Source: Hordeum vulgare subsp. vulgare
Lineage: Eukaryota > Streptophyta > Magnoliopsida > Poales > Poaceae
DNA length: 64,000 nt
Direction of reading: 5' to 3'
NCBI RefSeq assembly: GCF_904849725.1
Contig: NC_058519.1
Span: forward strand, 179,169,703 to 179,233,702
The notes under the pieces were generated by a model. The model had not been told where the DNA came from. It saw only the letters and a program-made list of their open reading frames with translations, and made no database searches. Every line of letters starts with the position of its first letter. Positions within the stretch are counted from its first letter, which is position 1. Below, piece by piece: positions 57,100 to 64,000 of the stretch. Made by a program: the position numbers and the translations under genes.

Positions 57100-57693
57100 T
57101 CACGTATAGTCATCTTTGGTCCTCAAACCATAAGTAGCCCTCATCATAGATTCATAAGGCAATCTTATTTTCCTTCTAGGAAAATGCTCCAAGCCCTTCT
57201 TGAGAGGAAATTGAAATCTAATATTCCCTTCCTTCATATCCATGATAGCACCAATAGTCCTTAGGAAAGGTCTACCAAGAATAATGGGACATGAAGGATT
57301 GCAATCTATGTCAAGTACAATGAAATCCACGGGTACATAGTTCTTATTTGCAACAATAAGAACATCATCGATCCTTCCCATGGCTTTCTTGACAGTAGAA
57401 TCCGCAAGATGCAAATTAAGAGAACACTCTTCAATCTCATGAAAACCAAGAATATCACATAAAGACTTTGGAATCGCGGAAACACTAGCACCCAAATCAC
57501 ACAAAGCATTGCATTCATAGTTTTTGATGTTGATTTTGATAGTAGGTTCCCACTCATCATGAAGTTTTCTAGGTATAGAGACTTCTAATTTGAGTTTCTC
57601 TTCAAGAGATTTCATCATAGCATGTACGATATGTGCGCTAAAGGTTTTGCTTTGGTTATAAGCATGTGGAGAGTTTGCAATGGATTGCATCAA
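57100..57693 (-). pseudogene. Element D: aspartic protease domain
   Basis: It would cleave Gag. The minus strand reads SIANSPHAYNQSKTFSAHIV, LEVSIPRKLHDEWEPTIKI, then the catalytic region ALCDLGASVSAIPKSL. In this lineage D-x-G-A stands as the D-T/S-G-A motif; here the residue after D is Leu, which departs from the usual Ser/Thr and may inactivate it. Next come VPVDFIVLDIDCNPSCPIIL and GRPFLRTIGAIMDMKEGNI, the ILGRPF signature and second loop. It ends at 57100. The frame is offset by one from gag at 57690-57693, which in intact relatives is continuous, so a small indel has separated them. Confidence 0.82.
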
Positions 57694-59174
57694 GGAATGC
57701 GTTCAAACAAGGAGAAACTATCATAATTGAATTCCTTGAAATCCAAAGTGGGAGTTTCATTACTACCCAATATTTTGATTTCTTCTACTCCACTCTCGAC
57801 ACCTTTATCATCAACATAGGTGGACTCTGAATCATTGGGGCGTTTTTCAACCAAAGTGGATTCATATCCAGCCCCTTCATCAATAGGTTTGACACGCGAA
57901 AACAAAGATCCAAGAGGAGTCACACCAAGCACTTTAAGATCTTCGTGATTTGCATCACTAGAACGCACCCTTTTAAACCATTCATGCCTAGCACGAATTT
58001 GGGCGGTTCTTTCTTTGCTCTCATTCAAGGAGACACGCATAGCTTTTAAAGTTTCATCCAAGTTAACCCTGGGAGGATCACATCTAACTTTCAAAGCATC
58101 AATATCACAAGACATCCTATCAACGCTCTTAGCCAAATCGTCTATTTTGAGTAGTTTTTCCTCTATGGACGCATTGGAAATCTTTTGAGAGTTGATGAAC
58201 TCTTTGATATTACTCTCTAAATAAGAGGGTAATTTGTTATGATTTCCATAAGTGTTGTTGTAGAAATTGCCATAGTTGTTAGAGGAGTTACTAGGAAAAG
58301 GCCTAGGAACATAGTTTCCTCTAAAAGCATTGTTGTTGCCAAAATTGTTCCTACCAACAAAATTAACGTCCAAACTAGCGTTGCAACTCTCAATCAAAGA
58401 AGATAGTGCCATGTTATTAGGATCTAAAGGATAATTTCTACTAGCCACCAAATTCATCAACTCGTCCATCTTAGCACTAAGCGAGTTAATTTCTTCTATA
58501 GCGTGTACCTTTTTGCTAGCAGGTGACCTTTCAGTGTGCCACTGAGGGTAGTTGGTCATGATATTGTCTAGGAGTTTTGTAGCTTCTCCTAACGTGATTT
58601 CCATGAACGTTCCACCTGAGGTGGAGTCCAAGATATTGCGAGAAGCAAAATTCAAACCAGCGTAAAAGATTTGTATAATCATCCACACACTCAAGCCATG
58701 AGAGGGACAATTTCTAATCTTTAACTTCATCCTCTCCCAAGATTGTGCAACGTGTTCATGATCAAGTTGCTTGAAATTCATGATATCGTTACATAGAGAG
58801 ATAATATTAGCCGGCGGAAAATACTTGGATATGTAAGCATCTTTGCACTTATTCCAAGAATGGATACTATTTTTAGGAAAAGAAGAAAACCAAGTTTTTG
58901 CACGATCTCGCAAAGAGAACGGAAAAAGCTTCAACTTAACAACATCATTATCCACATCTTTCTTCTTTTGCATATCGCAAAGTTCAATGAAAGTATTGAG
59001 ATGGGATGCGGCCTCTTCACTAGGAAGGGCAGCGAATTGCTCTTTCATAACAAGATTCAGCAAAGTAGCATTGATTTCATATGATTCCGCACTAGTGGCG
59101 GGAGCAATCGGAGTACTAATAAAATCATTATTATTAGTACTCGAGAAGTCGCAAAGTTTGGTGTTTTCAGCCAT
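57690..59174 (-). pseudogene. Element D: Athila-type gag
   Basis: I place the start at 59174 (MAENTKLCDFSS), because the longer upstream reading is leader sequence of repeated codons. The Retrotrans_gag core lies at residues about 60-180: KLKLFPFSLRDRAKTWFSSF, then NSIHSWNKCKDAYISKYFPP, then MNFKQLDHEHVAQSWERMK. An Asn/Phe-rich linker (NNFGNNNAFRGNY) and a coiled stretch follow. No CCHC knuckle is visible. The frame is uninterrupted until the TGA at 57692-57690. The protein would form the capsid; the element lacks pol downstream, so it is non-autonomous. Confidence 0.85.
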
Positions 59175-59471
59175 GATGACTTCAGCAAACAAACAAGAAC
59201 ACAGGCAAGCAAGAAAACTTGCAAAGGAAAACGACAAAAGGCAAAAGAAAACGGCAAATGAGAAAGGCAAATGAAAACGGCAAATGTGAAGTGGAGGAGA
59301 GGAAAACGAGAGACAACTGGCAAAAAAGGCAAAAGGAGAAAGGCAAAAGAGAAAGGCAAATGAAAACGGCAAATGTGAAGTGGGGAGAGGAAAATGAGAG
59401 GCAACTGGCAAAAAAGTAAACGCAAGAGATGAGTTTGTGACACCTACTTGGATAGATCTTGAATTGATCTC
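59175..59471 (-). other. Element D: leader with 89-bp duplication
   Basis: A-rich on the plus strand. The unit 'ggcaaatgaaaacggcaaat' occurs at about 59266 and 59355, 89 bases apart, with the following 'gagaggaaaacgag'-like sequence also repeated. It lies between the primer site and the gag start. The ORFs through it on both strands reflect the repeat. Confidence 0.7.
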
Positions 59472-59538
59472 TTCCCGGCAACGGCGCCAGAAATACTTGT
59501 GCTATGGCAACAAAAGACCTTCCCTGGCAACAGCGCCA
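59472..59538 (-). other. Element D: primer binding site, present twice
   Basis: TGGCGCCGTTGCCGGGAA at 59489-59472 is the usual Athila primer site (Asp-tRNA type). A second, diverged copy (TGGCGCTGTTGCCAGGGAA) lies at 59538-59520, 49 bases away. The intervening 'gaaatacttgtgctatgg' is matched after the second copy by 'ggaatccttctgctatgg'. Confidence 0.8.
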
Positions 59539-61106
59539 GGAATCCTTCTGCTATGGGCTACGCCTATATAGGGACTTCCTTGGCAAATATGCAAAGGATT
59601 CCCCCGTGGCCTTGGAGCATAGCGTTGGTGTTCCCTTGAAGAGGAAAGGGTGATGTAGCACAGCGGCGGTAAGTATTTCCCTCAGTTTGAGAACCAAGGT
59701 ATCAATCCAGTAGGAGGATCACGACAAGTCACAAGTACCTGCACAAACACAAAGATCTTGCACCCAACGCTATGAAGGGGTTGTCAATCCCTTATAGATT
59801 GTTTGCAAAGTGAGAACTGAAAGCAAAAAGTAAACAAAGCAAAGTAAAAGTAAAAGTGGAGACGATAGTTGTGAATAGACCCCGGGGCCGTAGTGTTCAC
59901 TAGTGGCTTCTCTCATGAAAGCAAGTAGACGGTGGGTGAACGAATTACTGTCGAGAAATTGATAGAACCGTGCAAAGTCATGATGTTATCTATGGCAATG
60001 ATCATATCTATAGGCATCACGTCCAAAACAAGTAGACCAATACTTTCTGCATCTACTACGATTACTCCACACGTCGACCGCTATCCAGCATGCATCTAGT
60101 GTATTGAGTTCATAAGAACAGAGTAATGCCATAAGTAAGATGACATGATGTTGATGGACAATATCAAATCTATGATGAAAGCCCATCTTGTTACCCTTGA
60201 TGGCAACAACATGATGCGTGCCTTGCTGCCCCTTCTGTCACTGGGAAAGGTCACCGCACGGTATGAACCCAAAACCAAGCACTTCTCCCATTGCAAGAAT
60301 CATAGATCTAGTTGGCCAAACAAAACCCAAGACTCGGAGAGACTTACAAGGATATCAAATCATGCATATAAGAAATTAGCAAGGACTTAAATGTAATTCA
60401 TAGATAATCTGATCACAAATCCACAATTCATCGGATCTCGACAAACACACCGCCAAAGAGGATTACATCGGATAGATCTCCATGAAGATCATGGAGAAAT
60501 TTGTATTGAAGATCCAAGAGAGAGAAGAAGCCATATAGCTACTAATTACGGACCCGTAGGTCTGAAGTGGACTACTCACGAGTCATTGGAGAGGCGATGA
60601 TGTTGATGTAGAAGCCCTCCAACTCCAAAGCCGCCTCCGGCTGGGCATCGGGAAGGGTGTCCAGATGAGATCTCGCGGAAACGGAAGCTTGCGGCGGCGG
60701 AAAATTGTTTTCGTGGATGCCCTGATTTTTCTGGGATTTTAGGGAATATATAGGCCAAAGAGCTAGGGCAGGGAGCGCCAGGGAGGCCACAAGCCTGGTT
60801 GCCGCGCCCCCCTGGCCGCAGCGTCAGGGCTTGTGGGCTCCCTGTGGGCCTCCTATCTTGGCCCTCAATTCCCCTGATCTTCTTCTGTTCTGGAAAAATT
60901 TATTTCGGGGATTTTATTCCGTTTGGACTCCGTTCCAAAATCAGATATGAAAAGAGTCAAAAAGACAGAAAAAACAGGAACTCGCACTTGGCACTGAATT
61001 AATAAATTAGTCCCAAAAAAGATATAAAAGGTATATAAAACATCCAAAGTTGACAAGATAACAGCATGAAACCATCAAAAAATATAGATACGTTTGAGAC
61101 GTATCA
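59498..61106 (-). repeat. Element D: 5' LTR (1.6 kb)
   Basis: On the minus strand it starts TGATACGTCTCAAACGTATC at 61106, a common start of Triticeae Athila-like LTRs, and ends near 59498 next to the primer site. The exact end is uncertain because of the duplicated primer site. TATA-like TATATATT lies at 60753-60746. The region 'cagtttgagaaccaaggtat' near 59680 is a familiar LTR word. It adjoins element E at 61107. Confidence 0.8.
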
Positions 61107-62113
61107 GCTAACCCTAGCCCTAGTCTATAAATAGACAACCAACCTCTCTCCACCTCGGTTCTTATGCCACCCTAAACCCTAGCCGCCACCACAACCACTC
61201 CCCCTCGATGCCTCAGCCGCCAGGCCCGCATCCAGCCCTCCTCGGGCCCATCTGGGTGCAGCAGCCCCGATCCCCCATGCCCGAGCTCCTCTAGCCCCTC
61301 CATGGCACTGCCAGTCGACCTCCTCCCGAGCTCCACCGAAGCCCTACGCTGGCACACCGTCGCACCAACCGAACCGCAGCATCGTCACCCCGAGCAGCAG
61401 AAGATCCAGCCGCCGGAGTCCGCTCCTCCGGCCGCCGCCACACGCCGCCACCGCACGGATCACACATTGCCCGCCTTCTCCCGCCGGTGCTCACTAGCCA
61501 CCGGATCCGGCCAGATCCTGGAGGCCCCGGTGCTGCTAGCCTATTCCGATCGGAGCACCACCGCCGGTGTGCGCAACCACCACAAGCCGCGTCGCGAACA
61601 CCTCCTTCCCTCCCGATCTGGATCGAGGGATACAGGTCCCGCGCCACCGCTGCGTTGATCGGCCAAATGGGCCGCCGCGGCCCGTCAGCGCCTAGGCCAA
61701 CTTAGTCAGGCCCAGTCGCCCCTTCCAGCCGGCCCAGCTCCAGGCCGGCTCCCCACCTCGCCAGCCCAGCCCGCCTCTGCCCTGGCCTACCTCCTCTTCA
61801 CTTGGGCCGAAGCCCATGGGTGAGCCCCCGCGCGCTGTTTTGTTATGCATCACCAAGTGCATCTCTTTGCTATTTTGCGCGTGCTGAGCATTATTGGGCC
61901 AAATCTAGATTCGGCCCGTTGTCATTTTTTTCATGTTGTGGTCTTAGTTAATTTCGGAGGGTTTTTTGAATTACAGATTAATTGCGTATATTAAATATTC
62001 CACAACTTTTAAACCGTGCGTCGGACCGCGTTAAGTTAGATATGTAAAGTGATTAGAATTTGACATAGATTAATATTTTCCAAATCTCATGCACATTCAA
62101 AACTGTTTAGCAT
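61107..62113 (+). mobile_element. Fragment of a Gypsy-like LTR (relative of the 18160-21982 family)
   Basis: It starts with 'ctataaatagacaaccaacc' near 61123, a TATA box and CT/GC-rich leader, then the transition to AT-rich sequence with 'aaccgtgcgtcggaccg' near 62010. This parallels 18720-19650 of the solo LTR in order and style, though not closely in sequence. It is interrupted on the left by element D and stops abruptly at 62113. The GC-rich ORFs on both strands (61291-61705) are not supported as genes. Confidence 0.5.
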
Positions 62114-63060
62114 GTGATGACCCACAAGTGTAGGGGATCTGTCATAGTCCTTTCGATAAGTAAGACTGTCGATCCCAACGAGGAGCAGAAGGATCTGACA
62201 AGTAGTTTTCAACAAGGTATTCTCTACAAGCACTGAAATTATCGGTAACAGATGGTTGTGATAAGAAGATTCGTAGCAAGTAACAATAGTAACAAAGGTG
62301 CATTAAAGTGGCCCAATCCCTTTTGTAGCAAGGGACAAGCCTAGACAAACTTTATAGGAGGTAAAGCGCACCCGAGGACACATGGGAATTTCTGTCAAGC
62401 TAGTTTTCATCATGTTCATATGATTCGCGTTCGCTACTTTGATAGTTTGATATGTGGGTGGACCGGTGCTTGGGTGCTGCCCTTACTTGGACAAACCTCC
62501 CACTTATGATTAACCCCTCTCGCAAGCATCCGCAACTACGAAAGAAGAATTAAGACAAAGTCTAACCATTGCATTAAACTAGTGGATCCAAATCAGCCCC
62601 TTACGAAGCAACGCATAAACTAGGATTTAAGCTTCTGTCACTCTAGCAACCCATCATCTACTTACTACTTCCCATTGCCTTCCTCTAGGCCCAAATAATG
62701 GTGAAGTGTTATGTAGTCGACGTTCACATAACAACACTAGAGGAAAAACAACATACAACGCATCAAAATATCGAACGAATACCAAATTCACATGACTACT
62801 TATATCATGGCTTATCCCATGTCCTCAGGAACAACAGTGACTACCCACAAAGAATAATAATATTCATGACCAGAGAGGTAATGAATAGCATCAAGGATCT
62901 GTACATACAATCTTCCACCGAGTAATCCAACTAGCATCAACTACAAAGAGTAATTAACACTACTAGCAACCTTATAGGTAGCAAACGGAGTCGCGAGACG
63001 GAGATTGGTTACAAGAGATGAACTAGGGTTTGGAGATGAGATGGTGCTGATGAAGATGTT
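62114..63060. mobile_element. LTR terminal fragment, Triticeae high-copy type
   Basis: It begins at an LTR terminus, TGATGACCCACAAGTGTAGG, and continues with well-known high-copy words ('agcaacccatcatctactta', 'tggtgaagtgttatgtagtc'). It is cut near 63060. I cannot decide whether the terminus is the LTR start or the reverse of its end. No gene is present; the three short ORFs are chance. Confidence 0.65.
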
Positions 63061-64000
63061 TGTCGGGACCCCGATCCTAAGCCATAGGAATCTAGCCTGT
63101 AACACATCGCATCCCTTTGTGGTCTCACGCACGGTTAACTCCACGGCTGCAACCTTACCTTAGCCAGGACCGTTTGCGTCTTTTGACTCACGTATGCGAT
63201 AGTGTCGCTAGCAATCCAATGTCAAAGAACCCGGATCGGCATGTCTAGTCATGATCCAAAGTGGTAGTACCGCACAAGGACAGGCATACATGACCCAACA
63301 AAGCAGGTGTCGGTCATCGGCGAATGTAGACGAGTCGTAGCAAGCTACAAGGACTCCATTACATCGCGTGACATTTCCCCAAAGGGGACAGACACAGCAG
63401 CTAAGAAGGACACATGCCGGTCAACCAATGTGTCCGGAGCAGTAGCGAACTACCAAGGCTCATTGGATCACAAAGGGGCATTTCCTTGTAAGGAGTGCTA
63501 CTAAAGTTCACGACTAGGTATTCGAACCCCATACATACCAAGTAAGACACACGTACGCATGGCATACCGATATGTATAGATACATCGATGGCATCACAAC
63601 ATAACCATAAACATACAAGCTTTATTTAAGAGGCTCGGAAGAGCCACACACATAATATTACACATTAAGGGTCTCACGACCCATAATAGTAGTCATACAA
63701 TACAAGCCAGCGGAAGAGTTATAAACTGTCTGGGTACAGACAGGGCAACTAGAAGGCACATGGCCTGACTATACTACAGAGCCGACGTAGGGCCAGATCG
63801 TAGCTGGGACACCAGCTACTCGTCGTCGTCGATGTCTACGAAGAACCCTCCATTAGGGTCATTAGCAACCTCTGCAACATTTATTAAGCAAACATGAGTA
63901 CGAAGGTACTCAGCAAGACTTTAGGAGAACTAACTACTCATGCAAGGTATCAAAAGGTATTGTGGGGTTTCATGCGGGAAGCCAGCATTTGACTCGTGGC
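63061..64000. mobile_element. Gypsy-like LTR or element end, cut by window edge
   Basis: It begins with TGTCGGGACCCCGATCC, a terminus of a common Triticeae LTR family, and runs on through 'cgtgacatttccccaaaggg' and 'agtgtcgctagcaatcc'-type blocks to the window end. The stretch 63790-63900, with 'ctcgtcgtcgtcgatgtcta', resembles a short acidic reading on the minus strand but I see no domain. Confidence 0.6.

Noticed and set aside
61291..61705. Two 118-residue ORFs facing each other
   Set aside because: Same GC-rich LTR leader type as 18720-19500; no domain, no start context.

Overview
The window looks like nuclear DNA of a Triticeae grass (wheat, Aegilops or barley relative). Most of it is nested LTR retrotransposons of cereal type, with two Stowaway MITEs, one Au-like SINE and a small gene-bearing island. 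No bacterial, organellar or CRISPR features were seen. All calls come from reading the sequence; no search was run.

Layout. 1-4466: six broken Copia LTR pieces (Angela/BARE/WIS-like ends), two forward and four reverse. 4474-16060: low-copy island. It holds a broken RNase H-like fragment, an AT-rich block, one intact host gene for a mitochondrial pyruvate carrier subunit (minus strand, five coding exons, 6300-9005, 110 aa), and a decayed GRF/coiled-coil gene split by a solo LTR (13313-15879, target duplication AAGGG). 16061-23446: element B, a minus-strand non-autonomous LTR element whose ORF2 is split by a solo LTR (18160-21982, duplication ACAAT) and cut by element A.

23447-42153: element A, same LTR family as B, forward. 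It carries a gag ORF and a second ORF of the 'putative plant transposon protein' type with an intron, and no reverse transcriptase. Inside its ORF2 sits a young complete gag-only element (30497-41223, duplication ACTAC, 2.54-kb LTRs). 42154-61106: element D, a reverse-strand Athila-like Gypsy element with gag and protease only. It is interrupted by element C (44148-56583), a full-length Tat/Retand-like Gypsy element with gag-pol forward, a two-scale hairpin-rich tandem repeat, and an intron-containing antisense gene. 61107-64000: three more truncated LTR or element ends.

How it fits together. The only gene likely to serve the plant is the pyruvate carrier. The rest records serial insertion, in the order B, then A, then 30497-41223, and D, then C, followed by deletions that left two solo LTRs and an abrupt A/D junction. 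Of the retroelements only C encodes a complete set of pol domains, and its reading frame has five in-frame stops. The others would have relied on proteins supplied in trans. The most unusual signals are arrays of 13-bp palindromes in the LTRs of the A/B and 30497-41223 families, compensatory hairpins in the element C repeat, and strongly uneven divergence between the two 2.54-kb LTRs.
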